A stretch of DNA of 64,000 nucleotides from Albidovulum sp. bin36 (lineage in GTDB: Bacteria; Pseudomonadota; Alphaproteobacteria; Rhodobacterales; Rhodobacteraceae): contig MPMP01000009.1 in the NCBI GenBank assembly GCA_002238565.1, positions 1 to 64,000 on the forward strand. Reading direction: 5' to 3'. Both the position numbers and the translations under genes were made by a program. The notes beneath the pieces are model-generated. The model had not been told where the DNA came from, did no database searches, and saw nothing but the letters and a program-made list of their open reading frames with translations. Positions within the stretch are counted from its first letter, which is position 1, and each line of letters starts with the position of its first letter. Shown here piece after piece: positions 8,006-17,796 of this stretch.

Positions 8006-9100
8006 ATGAACTCCGGCTTCGAATATGTTTTCCCCGCCATTCGGGGCATTCAGGCTCATCGTGAGTACTACGTTTCAATGTGTCCCATGCGGCTCTTGCC
8101 CAAGTTGTTCCAATTCGATGAGGAAGAACTCGCACCGCAGCTAAGGGCGCAACGGCACCTAAACAAGGCGCGGCTGCCGGAATTATCCCGTTACATAACC
8201 GAAAATGCGGACAACTATGTGTTCTCCGCGATTACAGTCTCAATTGACGCTGATGTCTCATTTGAAGAAATCTCCGGAAATAAAGAAATCAGTCGAGTTG
8301 GATTACTTCGCATTCCGATGTCGGCGCGGTTTATCATAAATGATGGGCAGCATCGCCGAGCGGCGGTCGATTTGGCGCTGCGCGAGAAGCCGGAACTTGG
8401 CGATGAAACAATAGCGGTCGTCTTTTTCATGGATAAGGGGTTAGAGCGATGCCAACAAATGTTTGCCGATTTGAACCGTTATGCTATTCGCCCCTCCAAA
8501 TCCCTCGGTATTCTTTATGATTATCGCGATGAGACAGCTCAGCTAGCAAAAGCGCTGATAGGAAGCTCAGATATTTTCCGAGATGTAGTGGAGCTAGAAA
8601 AAACCAGTCTTGCTCGTCGATCACGTCGACTGTTCACGCTCAGTGCCATCTATAATGCAACCAGCGACCTACTTGCAGATCAGGCAGAAGCGGATCCGCA
8701 AGAGCTGGCGCAACTTGCACTGGAATTTTGGGAAACTGTTGCTGGATACATTCATGAATGGGAGAGAGTTAGGCGAGGTGAGTTGACGGCTGGCGAGGTG
8801 CGAGCCGACTTTATCCATACCCACAGTGTCGTGCTACAGGCACTTGCGAGGGCTGGGCGATCCCTGATCCAGAGCTATCCCAAGCAGTGGCAAAAGAAAC
8901 TTAAACGACTCAATGAGTTGGACTGGCGTCGCGCAAACAGCAACTTGTGGGAGGGGCGCGCATTGGTGGGTGGTCAATTGGCCAAATCGCACCAAAACGT
9001 GGTGTTGACGACTAATGCAATAAAGGCGCATCTCGGACTTCCGCTGAGTGTGGAAGAGCAGCGGGTGGAAGACGCTTTCGGGCGGGGGAGCAATGGCTGA
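8006..9100 (+). CDS. dndB: DndB, DGQHR-domain regulator of the phosphorothioation system
   Basis: A 364-aa protein with the diagnostic motif FIINDGQHRRAAVD (DGQHR at ~113-117) and the following FADLNRYAIRPSKSLGILYD segment of DndB. Family knowledge: DndB is not needed for modification but controls the extent of modification and represses dnd transcription. It lies 72 bases from divergent dndA and overlaps dndC by eight bases, so dndB-C-D-E form one operon. The short leader and the inverted repeat upstream fit autoregulation. The length is normal and no damage is visible. Confidence 0.95.
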   Translation: MNSGFEYVFPAIRGIQAHREYYVSMCPMRLLPKLFQFDEEELAPQLRAQRHLNKARLPELSRYITENADNYVFSAITVSIDADVSFEEISGNKEISRVGLLRIPMSARFIINDGQHRRAAVDLALREKPELGDETIAVVFFMDKGLERCQQMFADLNRYAIRPSKSLGILYDYRDETAQLAKALIGSSDIFRDVVELEKTSLARRSRRLFTLSAIYNATSDLLADQAEADPQELAQLALEFWETVAGYIHEWERVRRGELTAGEVRADFIHTHSVVLQALARAGRSLIQSYPKQWQKKLKRLNELDWRRANSNLWEGRALVGGQLAKSHQNVVLTTNAIKAHLGLPLSVEEQRVEDAFGRGSNG

Positions 9101-10637
9101 AAAAAGGCAGTCGCCTAAATCCGCGTTTGCGAATACCGGGTTTAGGAGGAGCATTGAAGGGCTCTTGGCCGAAGTGGCGGAATTGTACGCCTCCGACAAC
9201 ATTCCCTGGGTGGTCGGCTATAGCGGCGGAAAGGATTCGACGGCTGTCCTTCAGCTGGTGTGGATCGTACTGCAGAGGCTGTCCCGGGACGAACTCAAGA
9301 AACCAGTCTACGTGATCAGTACTGACACGCTGGTCGAGAACCCGATCGTCTCTCTTTGGTTGTCGAAGTCGCTGGATATGATGGAGGAGGCGGCCGTCCA
9401 CCACGGAATGCCGCTGACAGCGCACAAACTGACGCCTGCAACCGAAAATACCTTTTGGGTGAACCTGATTGGTAGGGGCTATCCGGCACCCCGCCCAAAA
9501 TTTCGCTGGTGTACGGAACGTCTCAAGATCAATCCGTCGACACGGTTCATCAGTTCAGTCGTGCAGGAGCACGGGGAAGCCATCCTTATTCTCGGAACAC
9601 GCAAGGCCGAGAGCGCCGCGCGCGCTAGGGTCATGGAACGTTTCGAGAAGGGCCGGGTCCGCGACCGGTTGAGCCCGAACGGCAGCTTGCCAAATTCGTT
9701 CGTCTATTCGCCGATCGAAGATTGGACGAACGACGACGTCTGGATGTTCCTCATGCAGGTTGCCAATCCGTGGGGTTACAACAACAAGGATCTGCTGACG
9801 ATGTACCAGGGGGCAACGGCCGGCGGCGAATGTCCCCTCGTTGTCGATACCTCCACGCCGAGTTGCGGAGACAGCCGGTTTGGCTGTTGGGTTTGCACGC
9901 TGGTCGAAAAAGACAAGTCGATGCAAGCCATGATCCAGAATGACGATGAGAAGGAGTGGATGCTTCCGCTGCTGGAGCTACGCAATATGCTCGACCCGCC
10001 CAGGACGCCGGAGGCGGACAGGCCATTGCGCGACTTCCGGAGGATGAGCGGCGCGGTTCAACTTTTCCACGACCGGCCTATTCCTGGCCCCTACAAGCAA
10101 GGAGTACGGGAAGACTGGTTGCGAAGGGTGCTGGCGGCTCAGCAGCACATCCGGAAACATGGACCCGAGCAAGTCCGCGACCTTCAGCTCATCACCCTAG
10201 AGGAACTGGAGGAGATTCGCCGTATCTGGGTCGTCGAGAAGCACGAAATCGAAGACAGCCTCCCGGGTGTTTACGAGAGCGTCATAGGTATGCCCTACCC
10301 GAAAGGGCGTCTGGACGACAACCTCGTTATGGGTGCAGCGGAGATGGGGCTCCTGCGAGAGCTGTGCGGCGAGGACGAGTTGCACTTTCAGCTCACACGC
10401 GAACTGCTGTCGATCGAGAATCAGCATAAGTCGATGTTGCGGCGGGCGGGCTTGTTCAGTGCGATCGAACAGGCGTTCCATCGGGGGTTTTACGAGGGTG
10501 AGGAGGATGCGGTCACACGGGCGCGCCAGCGTCGCGATGCCCTAAACACGGCACGGGAGCGCGTCATGGGAGACAGGTCGTGGAACGTTCAGGAGGAGCC
10601 GCAAGATCTATTCGCGCTGGATGAGACCAAGCGATGA
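9093..10637 (+). CDS. dndC: DndC, ATP-pyrophosphatase/sulfurtransferase of DNA phosphorothioation
   Basis: A 514-aa PAPS-reductase-like enzyme that activates the DNA backbone with ATP and hands over sulfur. The PP-loop VVGYSGGKDSTAVLQLVW is at ~residues 41-58, and the cysteine cluster CGDSRFGCWVCTLVEKDKS (~257-275) fits the iron-sulfur cluster described for DndC. I chose the ATG at 9093 (MAEKRQSPK...), preceded by GGGGGAG, over in-frame starts inside dndB. It overlaps dndB by eight and dndD by four bases (ATGA). Intact and of normal length. Confidence 0.97.
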   Translation: MAEKRQSPKSAFANTGFRRSIEGLLAEVAELYASDNIPWVVGYSGGKDSTAVLQLVWIVLQRLSRDELKKPVYVISTDTLVENPIVSLWLSKSLDMMEEAAVHHGMPLTAHKLTPATENTFWVNLIGRGYPAPRPKFRWCTERLKINPSTRFISSVVQEHGEAILILGTRKAESAARARVMERFEKGRVRDRLSPNGSLPNSFVYSPIEDWTNDDVWMFLMQVANPWGYNNKDLLTMYQGATAGGECPLVVDTSTPSCGDSRFGCWVCTLVEKDKSMQAMIQNDDEKEWMLPLLELRNMLDPPRTPEADRPLRDFRRMSGAVQLFHDRPIPGPYKQGVREDWLRRVLAAQQHIRKHGPEQVRDLQLITLEELEEIRRIWVVEKHEIEDSLPGVYESVIGMPYPKGRLDDNLVMGAAEMGLLRELCGEDELHFQLTRELLSIENQHKSMLRRAGLFSAIEQAFHRGFYEGEEDAVTRARQRRDALNTARERVMGDRSWNVQEEPQDLFALDETKR

Positions 10638-12625
10638 TCCTGGACCAATTGGTGATGAAGAACTTTGGCCTTTATGCCGGTGCGCAAACCATCACGTTGA
10701 CGCCGCCGTCGCCGGAGAAGCCGGTCGTGCTGATAGGCGGGCTGAACGGCGGCGGCAAGACAACCTTTCTCGACGCTCTTCAGCTCTGTCTGTTTGGACC
10801 GCACGCCAGGATTTCCAACCGAGGTACGCTCAGCTATCAGGAGTATCTGTCCCGTTCGATCCACCGGGGAGCGTCCGCTTCCGAGGCAGCGATCGAGGTC
10901 GCCTTTCGTTACACGGTCGAGGGTCGCGAAGAACGATACAAGCTGCATCGATCCTGGCGCCGCAATGGCAAGGGCTGCACCGAGAATCTGGAAGTTAGGA
11001 AGAATGGGGTGCTGGAATCCACACTGGCAGACAACTGGGCAAGCCAAGTTGAAGAGTTTTTCCCAGCCAATATCGCCCATCTGTTCTTGTTCGACGGAGA
11101 ACAAGCGGAAGCATATGCAGCGCAGGAGGATTCATCCGCGCTGATCGGGGCCGCCATCCAGAACCTGCTCGGGCTGGATATGGTTGATCGGCTTCAGAAG
11201 GATCTTGTGGTCTACGAACGGAGGAAACGATCCGAGGACAAGGCGAACCCGCGAAATGCGGACATCGCCGCGGGCCAGGAAGCCCTGCGAGAGCTGCGGG
11301 GGCGCCTCGATGGACTGGCTCAGGAGCGGGCCGCATTTCGGACCCACCGAATGGACCGTTGTCAGCGTGCGCTACGGGATATCGAGGACGCCTATCGCAA
11401 GGCTGGCGGAGAACTCTACGATCGGCGAGAAGAGATAGAGCGAAAGTGGCTCGACGAGGTAGAAGCGGTACGTGAAGGGGAACGGACATTACGAGATATC
11501 GCTGCGGGAGCGCTGCCCTTGGCGCTTGTCCAGGTATTGTTGGCATCGACTGCATCTAGGGATGAGCGCGAGGAGGAAAGCAGGCGGTCTCGCTATCTGG
11601 CTGAAGGGCTGGAGGAACGGGACTACGCCACCCTGAGGATCTTGCGCAATGAAGCCGTCGATCGGCACGTAGTCGATGCGCTGCGCGATTTCCTGGCCAT
11701 GGATCGAACGGAGCGACAGGCGCTGGGCGATCAGCAGACGGTGCTCGATATTTCGACTGAAGTACGCAGCGATCTCCATGGCTTGCTACGAGGCGGTCTC
11801 GAAGACGTGAGTGCGGAGACTAAGAATATCCTCGGACGTCAAGAAGCAGCGAGAGAGGCGGTGAAGCAGGCGCAGATCGAGCAAGACAACGTACCTGAGA
11901 CCGATGCAATCGCGCCTCTCGCCACGGAGCGCAAGGCGCTCAAGCGTGAGATGGCGGATCTGGAGTCTACGTATGCGGCAATGGGAGAGGACATCGAGCG
12001 GACGAAGCGTGAGCTGGAACGTTGGGAACAAAGGCTGGACCGCTTGATCGAGGAGGAGACGAAGGCGGAGGGCGCGCGCCAAGACAGAGCCCGGATACTG
12101 CAGCATTCAATAAGGGTCCGCGCGACTCTCGATGCGTTTCGACGCTCGGTGATAGAACGTCACGTCCGGCGGATTGAGCACCTGGTTCTTGAGAGCTATC
12201 AGCAGTTGCTGCGCAAGTCGGCCTTAGTAACGCGGCTCTCCATCGATCCAGCCACCATGTCACTGACACTCTTCGGCCGCGATGGAAATGTACTGAGCGC
12301 AGAACGGCTTTCCGCCGGCGAGCGTCAACTGCTGGCGATTGCCTTGCTGTGGGGCCTCGCAAAGGCTTCTGGCCGTCCGCTCCCGACGGCGATTGACACG
12401 CCGCTAGGACGTCTTGACTCCGGTCATCGAATGCACCTTGTCGAACGGTATCTGCCGTTTGCGAGCCACCAAGTGCTGTTGTTGTCGACGGACGAGGAAA
12501 TCTCGGGCGAGTATCTGGAAAGGCTCAGTCCGTGGATAGGCCGTACCTACCAGTTATCTTACGACGACGAGGCGGGCGAAACACAGATCCGGGCAGGGTA
12601 CTTCAAAGCGCGTGAGGCGGCATGA
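10634..12625 (+). CDS. dndD: DndD, SMC-like ATPase of DNA phosphorothioation
   Basis: A 663-aa ATPase required for sulfur insertion, thought to provide nicking or remodelling of DNA for DndC. Motifs: N-terminus MILDQLVMKNFGLYAG, Walker A GGLNGGGKTTFLDALQL (~36-52), a central coiled coil, ABC signature LSAGERQLLAIALLWGL (~560) and Walker B plus D-loop AIDTPLGRLDSGH (~586). This is the standard DndD pattern and length. It overlaps dndC and dndE by four bases each (ATGA), indicating translational coupling. Confidence 0.97.
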   Translation: MILDQLVMKNFGLYAGAQTITLTPPSPEKPVVLIGGLNGGGKTTFLDALQLCLFGPHARISNRGTLSYQEYLSRSIHRGASASEAAIEVAFRYTVEGREERYKLHRSWRRNGKGCTENLEVRKNGVLESTLADNWASQVEEFFPANIAHLFLFDGEQAEAYAAQEDSSALIGAAIQNLLGLDMVDRLQKDLVVYERRKRSEDKANPRNADIAAGQEALRELRGRLDGLAQERAAFRTHRMDRCQRALRDIEDAYRKAGGELYDRREEIERKWLDEVEAVREGERTLRDIAAGALPLALVQVLLASTASRDEREEESRRSRYLAEGLEERDYATLRILRNEAVDRHVVDALRDFLAMDRTERQALGDQQTVLDISTEVRSDLHGLLRGGLEDVSAETKNILGRQEAAREAVKQAQIEQDNVPETDAIAPLATERKALKREMADLESTYAAMGEDIERTKRELERWEQRLDRLIEEETKAEGARQDRARILQHSIRVRATLDAFRRSVIERHVRRIEHLVLESYQQLLRKSALVTRLSIDPATMSLTLFGRDGNVLSAERLSAGERQLLAIALLWGLAKASGRPLPTAIDTPLGRLDSGHRMHLVERYLPFASHQVLLLSTDEEISGEYLERLSPWIGRTYQLSYDDEAGETQIRAGYFKAREAA

Positions 12626-13008
12626 TGGCGATAGAACATATTCGGTTGTCGCAGCGCGCCAAGGATCAGCTGATCAAGCTCAAGCGGGTGACAGGCATCG
12701 ACCACTGGAACGAGCTTTGCCGTTGGGCTTTTTGCGTTTCTCTCGCCGAGCAAAGCGTCCCGCCGGCCACAAGAATACCGGCGGACAGCAATGTGGAATT
12801 GAGCTGGAGAGTGTTTGGCGGGCGCTACGCAGATCTCTATCTGGCCCTGCTCAAGGAACGATGCGTGAGGGACGGGCTTGGCATCGCTCCGGAGGTTCTG
12901 GTGCAGCAGTTTCGGTTGCATCTGCATCGCGGGATCTCCTATCTCGCCGGGAACAAGGAACTGCGCAAGATCGATGATCTGGTTTCGCTAGCCTTACGAG
13001 CTGCGTGA
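12622..13008 (+). CDS. dndE: DndE, small DNA-binding subunit of phosphorothioation
   Basis: A 128-aa helical protein (IEHIRLSQRAKDQLIKLKR ... TGIDHWNELCRWAF ...). DndE is the smallest core subunit; the crystallised homologue is a tetramer binding nicked DNA. Length and the start IEHIRLS-RAKDQL-LKR-TGI-WN-LCRWAFC match the family. It overlaps dndD by four bases and is followed six bases later by the broken methyltransferase gene, which was probably the last gene of the operon. Confidence 0.95.
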   Translation: MMAIEHIRLSQRAKDQLIKLKRVTGIDHWNELCRWAFCVSLAEQSVPPATRIPADSNVELSWRVFGGRYADLYLALLKERCVRDGLGIAPEVLVQQFRLHLHRGISYLAGNKELRKIDDLVSLALRAA

Positions 13009-13014
13009 AGGCAA

Positions 13015-14513
13015 ATGCAGGCGTCCATCTCCCGTCACAAGACCGCGATTTCACGTGCGGAACTATCCAGACCGATCAAGCGGGCGTTGGATGACGGCAT
13101 CCTAGGTCTCGACATGCCCATTTTGACTACGGCTGCGGTCACGGCGACGACCTGTGGCTGTTAGTAAAATGCGGCATCACGGGCGCGGGCTGGGATCCGG
13201 TCCTTCGTCCTGAACAAGATCGCACTAGGGCGCCGGTGGTAAATCTCGGGTACGTCGTGAATGTGATCGAGAACCCGGAGGAGAGACGAGAGGCTCTGCG
13301 CGGCACCTGGGGTCTGACCCAGAATGTGCTCATCGTGAGCAGTCGGTTGTCAATGTAGGCGCAATCACTCGGGGAAGCTGAAGATTACGCGGACGGAATA
13401 GTGACTAGCAGCGGAACCTTCCAGAAATTTTTCGATCAGCGGGAACTCCGCAACTGGATCGACAGAACGCTTCAAGCCCAGTCGGTGCCGGCGGCTCCTG
13501 GCATCTTCTATGTGTTTCGCGACGAGCGCGATCGTACTCAGTTAGTCGCTTCTCGCTTTCGTCGTCGTTTGGCGGCGCCGCGCCTGAGCAATTCAAGCGA
13601 GCTGTACAATGAACACGAGCAACTCTTGCAACCGCTCATGGAATTCTTTCGTGATCGCGGACGGATTCCAATTTACGATGAATGATCAAAATCTGAAGAA
13701 CTGATAAGCATGTTCGGTTCAATCCGGCGAGCCTTTCGAGTTGTACTGACGGTTTCAAGTTCCACAGAATGGGTCCCAATCACAACGGAACGCACCGAGG
13801 ACTTACTAGTTTACCTAGCACTGTCCCAGGTCGATGAGCGTTCCACCTTCCGGCGGACCAAGCGGCTATCCTTATTGCTCCAAGGTGATGTGAATCCCTT
13901 TTTTCGAATTACAAGAATGCCTGCGCCAGTGCAGATGAAATTCTCGCTCGGTCGACCTGATGTCGTTGCTTCCGCATGCCAAGACTCTCGTATCGGAAAA
14001 TTGACGCCCACTTCTCTGTATATTCGCGAAAGTGCTCGGCACGAATTGTCGCCGGTTCTCAGATTATACGAGGGCTGCGCACGCGGTTATCTCGGCCGCG
14101 TCGACGGGGCGAACGTAATCAAGCTATATAGGATTGAACCATTAGTGTCTTATCTCGGCTATCCCGAATTCGATAAGGAGGCTTACCCAGTACTAGAGTT
14201 TTCAATCGCGGTGCATTTGCAAACATTCCGAGTGAGAAGCAGGAACTACTCGTCCGCACGAAACCGCCCTGTGCTACATCGGAAGGAATTATTCGTTTCA
14301 CCGAATCATTCTCAATATAACAAATGGGCTCGACTGACACGGATCAGAGTAGCAGAAAGGCCATCGGTTGGTCTCGTACGACAAAGCCGACCTGCAGCAG
14401 GACAGGTGAAAGATAAATTAACCACCTATCGAGTTGTAGGAACGACAAATCGATATGCAATGTGCATTCTACACGATGATCGGTCAGGCAATGATCGTGG
14501 GCAAATCAATTGA
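13015..14513 (+). pseudogene. Phosphorothioation-associated putative methyltransferase, broken by a frameshift and two stops
   Basis: Pieces of one family can be read in order. From ATG 13015: MQASISRHKTAISRAELSRP. After a one-base frameshift near 13115: FDYGCGHGDDLWLL (SAM-binding) and VVNLGYVVNVIENPEERREA. Then a TAG stop at 13356 in the same frame as GTFQKFFDQRELRNWI and APGIFYVFRDERDR. Then a TGA at 13683, again in frame, followed by RTEDLLVYLALSQ, LRLYEGCARGYLG, VIKLYRIEPLVSYLGYPEFD and NRPVLHRKELFV. These are hallmarks of the dnd-linked methyltransferase family. After WARLTRI (~14345) the similarity fades, so the C-terminus is probably also altered. The modification genes just upstream are intact, so loss here seems selective or recent. 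Sequencing error could explain one lesion, hardly all. Confidence 0.85.
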
Positions 14514-14523
14514 CAACGTTACG

Positions 14524-15477
14524 TCAACCCCTGGGTGATCCTGACCACAGTTTCTCAACAGAACGTCTGGATTGAAGTCTTATTTCCTTAAGGGGATCAT
14601 GTTCGTAACAGGTGACGCGTAAGTTCGTGGGATTCATGGAGCCAAGGACGTTCATCGGCGTCACAGTAAGATAGGATTGGTTGGTTGAGGCTGTGCACCC
14701 ATCTTGATGTTCGCATGTGCCAACGAGTGCTAAGAGTCTGACCGTCCAAAAGGGACTTGGCAAGGATCGTATGTCGAAGTTGTTTGGCCCAGAACTCCTC
14801 ACTAGTCCTTCGACATCGTATATCGAAGTTCTTTCGCTTTTGTGCCGATTGCACCATCCGCAGGATAGTGATAAATTTTCCCCTCCTTCTCCGCCTTGCG
14901 CTAGGGGCATTTGGTGATCGACCTCTATTCTTAAGTCTTGCGAGGACAGACCTCTGGGCTTGAGCACGTCTACTAAATGTGGAAGTGGGAGCTCTCGGCC
15001 GTCTCGCGCCAAGTACTTATCTATCGCTTGGTCATCAAAAGGGACACCGCAAATCCAACAGCGAGGCGGGTTGCCAGCCAGATCAAGATGTAGACGGCGT
15101 TCCGAAGCGCTTAGCGGTAATCTCTGGCGGGAGGCTTGAAGCCTACGAACGAAGCCATGGACGGCCGAGGCTATGGAAGACGCAAGAAGTCGCTGCTCGT
15201 CAAATGTCGCATCGGAAAACCATTTTCTGACGATAGCGAAAACATCGCCGTATATTCTCGGATAGGCGGCTTCGAGGTGCGTATACTTGACGGGGTCGGA
15301 AACGCTTTCGACAAACCATCGTGCCCATTGGACGCTGATGTCCGCCCTCAATAGTGAACGCCGCCGCCCGAGAAGGCGATCTGGAACATGCCTTGCTGAC
15401 AGATCTGCAAGCGGTGGCCCCTGCCACACGGCTGACGCATCGTGCAATGCCGCAGCAATAAACTTCGATTCATCCAT
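14524..15477 (-). CDS. HNH endonuclease
   Basis: A 317-aa protein with a central HNH nuclease: zinc pair CWICG (140-143), the catalytic core EVDHQMPLAQGGEGGENL with D187-H188 and N201, then CGWCNRHKS (206-214) giving the second CxxC and the last N/H. The first ~130 residues are basic and helical and could be a DNA-recognition domain; I cannot say whether it is a sulfur-binding domain. The gene lies 14 bases after the end of the DGQHR gene on the same strand, so they form one operon, and ends 10 bases from the broken methyltransferase. It is a candidate restriction nuclease of the island. Confidence 0.85.
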   Translation of the reverse strand: MDESKFIAAALHDASAVWQGPPLADLSARHVPDRLLGRRRSLLRADISVQWARWFVESVSDPVKYTHLEAAYPRIYGDVFAIVRKWFSDATFDEQRLLASSIASAVHGFVRRLQASRQRLPLSASERRLHLDLAGNPPRCWICGVPFDDQAIDKYLARDGRELPLPHLVDVLKPRGLSSQDLRIEVDHQMPLAQGGEGGENLSLSCGWCNRHKSERTSIYDVEGLVRSSGPNNFDIRSLPSPFWTVRLLALVGTCEHQDGCTASTNQSYLTVTPMNVLGSMNPTNLRVTCYEHDPLKEIRLQSRRSVEKLWSGSPRG

Positions 15478-15491
15478 CTTGATAACAGTGC

Positions 15492-17228
15492 CTATTCGCC
15501 ACGCGGCTTCCGGTATTCCGAGCGATGAGGTAGATTACCACCCATCTTCCGATACTCAGCCCAAATCGATGCCCATTGACTACGAATGCCAGTTGAATCT
15601 TTCTTGATGCCTGAGAGTTGCCAGTTCCTGTTGAAATAGTTCTTATTTACCTCTTCCAACCAAGAGTCGACCAATTTAGGCACTTCGTCCGCAGCGTCTA
15701 TTGTTGCCTTCGTTTCTACAAGGAATTGGAAAAAGTCCGCTGCCAAGATAGTCAGTGAAACCTTGTTGAATAAATTGGAGTCGCGAGGACGTCCCCAATA
15801 GGCGTATGATTCGCGATCATCTACAACTGCAAATACTTCGCGTATCTGGTGCCAAAAGGCAATAAAGACATCGCGCCAGGGACCATCTAGTGAACTCCAA
15901 TATTGTATAGGAGTTTCATAGTCTGTGGCCTCATACTTTGCGATGATCGCCGAAGACGAAAGATAACTCTGTCCCCATTTCATTGCATAGTCGGCACGTC
16001 TTTGATGGTAGAGTCGGCCGCCTCTAAGTTCTCGAAATATGCTGATCAGTGAGGCGAATACATTCCATTGCAGGAGATCCGTCTTATCTCCTGCGAGACC
16101 GCGTTCGATGAGGTTGTAGAAGGGGCTGTCGGGATGTCGGGCGAGATACGTGATCGCCTGAGAATCTTCCAAATGGATGCCAGCGTGCTTCAAACGGTCT
16201 GCCACATTTTCCAATTCGTCGTTAGACAAGGTCGTTGAAACAATTGTTCCTAGAAGTGCGCGACCAATGGGTGTGGCCTTTTGGTTGACAACGATAAATT
16301 GAAATACTTGCTCGGCGGGTTCAGTGGACATAAGGAGGGAGAGCGGCAAGCGACGTGCCTCCCGTTGGATGATGTGGTATTCTACATCGCTGGAATCTTC
16401 GCCGTTAGAAATGCGGTCTTCAATTTCAGATTGGATGTTCGGATCGTCAAGGCGTGCCGCTGCGGCACTAAGGGCGCCACGTAGGCGATGTTGTCCGTCA
16501 ACGAGGACCACGGGTCGAAGGTAAGATAGGAGAGCGTCCTTTGTGAAACCGAGGAAATCGGGTCTATCCTGTGGGTCGCCAAACTGTTTTATCAGATCGT
16601 GGCGTGCTGCAACTTCCTGCCAGAAGTCGACAATGTGAGATTCCTCGAAGAGAACACCGGCCGTCTCTTCGTCGGTAGAGGCGTCGCTGTCATCGTTGTC
16701 GTCGTTTTCTTCCGCGTTGTCGTCGTTAGGCGGGGTGGTAGAGGTTATAGAGCCGGCGTCGGACAAATAATGCTTTAGGCGGTCAATCAGATCTTGGTTT
16801 GGGTTTTTATCCTTAAGCGCGGGAACACGGTCTTCAACAAATGTACGTACATGGAAAAAAATATCTTCGAAAGAAAGCGAAGAGTAGTCGGGAATTTCTA
16901 TTGTCAGCTCTCCAAGTTGTACAGAGTCACTTTTTGCACTCCCGGCAAGCGGTGAGAAAGTTACGGAACAATTGGGTATAGCGCGAAGGGCGCAAAGCAG
17001 AGGGTTTTGAATTAGGTTGTCTTGATCGAGAAAGAAGTCGTGGAGACTTTTTATACGCTTGGAGTTAGTTTCTCTTTGGAAGCCCGCAGTTTCGGTTCCG
17101 TCGGCAAAACGCTTTTTTTGTGGCACTCCCGCCCATTGGTCGACATCGGGAGCGGGCGCGGCAAATTGGGCAAGCCATTTGTCCGAGGTGGTCTGTTTGG
17201 AACGTATGGCGGGATAGGTGAATCGCAT
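15492..17228 (-). CDS. DGQHR-domain protein, DndB/DpdB-like
   Basis: A 578-aa protein with LRPVVLVDGQHRLRGAL (DGQHR at ~244-248) and the downstream FIVVNQKATPIGRALLGTI segment that pairs with it in DGQHR proteins. It is far longer than DndB at 8006 and differs in sequence throughout; an acidic low-complexity stretch (NDDNAEENDDNDD) lies before the core. The ATG at 17228 has AGGAGAG just upstream. Relatives are found in DNA-modification loci (DndB in dnd, DpdB in 7-deazapurine loci). With the HNH gene it forms a two-gene operon convergent to dndBCDE. Function is unknown; a DNA-binding or regulatory partner of the nuclease is my inference. Confidence 0.8.
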   Translation of the reverse strand: MRFTYPAIRSKQTTSDKWLAQFAAPAPDVDQWAGVPQKKRFADGTETAGFQRETNSKRIKSLHDFFLDQDNLIQNPLLCALRAIPNCSVTFSPLAGSAKSDSVQLGELTIEIPDYSSLSFEDIFFHVRTFVEDRVPALKDKNPNQDLIDRLKHYLSDAGSITSTTPPNDDNAEENDDNDDSDASTDEETAGVLFEESHIVDFWQEVAARHDLIKQFGDPQDRPDFLGFTKDALLSYLRPVVLVDGQHRLRGALSAAAARLDDPNIQSEIEDRISNGEDSSDVEYHIIQREARRLPLSLLMSTEPAEQVFQFIVVNQKATPIGRALLGTIVSTTLSNDELENVADRLKHAGIHLEDSQAITYLARHPDSPFYNLIERGLAGDKTDLLQWNVFASLISIFRELRGGRLYHQRRADYAMKWGQSYLSSSAIIAKYEATDYETPIQYWSSLDGPWRDVFIAFWHQIREVFAVVDDRESYAYWGRPRDSNLFNKVSLTILAADFFQFLVETKATIDAADEVPKLVDSWLEEVNKNYFNRNWQLSGIKKDSTGIRSQWASIWAEYRKMGGNLPHRSEYRKPRGE

Positions 17229-17796
17229 GTCGCTCTCCTAGTACATTGGGCTCGAATGCGGGTGGGGGAGAGAGTGGGTTGAAGCGTCATAGAAACGGCG
17301 TAGGGTGCCGGGTCTTGGATAGTGAGGCGGGAAATGCAGACGACAGAGATCGGTGGCTTGGTCAAGGTGTGCAAACGTGTGGGACATTGTCAGCATTGGC
17401 ATCCTAGGGTTGATCGATGGTGGCGATCTTCCTCGCCTATGTCAAGCAAGTCTCTTCGGGGGCGACAGGATGGCTCCTAGTGAGGCGATGTCGGACGCGT
17501 TGGCGCTGCTCTCGAGCTATGCAGTAGCAGGCTGCAGCTGGTCCTCGCAGTCAAGGAGCTTGGTGTCGGCTAGGGATGAAGCCTGCGGAGAACAGCGCGG
17601 AGCGACGTTCATCAAGTGTCTACTCTACATAGCCGACCGATCTGGTCCGTACAGCGATGTCAACGGCAACGAGTATCGTTACTCAGCAGCGAGCGTAGGA
17701 AGTTTGCAGACACTAGATCAAGCGCACGCGGAGCAGGTAGGGTCGCCGGCCCAAACATCGTCGCGCACGGGACCCCTGAGATAGCTCGGAAGATTC
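17229..17796. other. Gene-free stretch
   Basis: An open plus-strand frame crosses this stretch, but its composition does not look coding and it matches nothing I know. The region should hold the minus-strand promoter of the DGQHR-HNH operon and the promoter of the gene at 17797. No clear element found. Confidence 0.4.
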
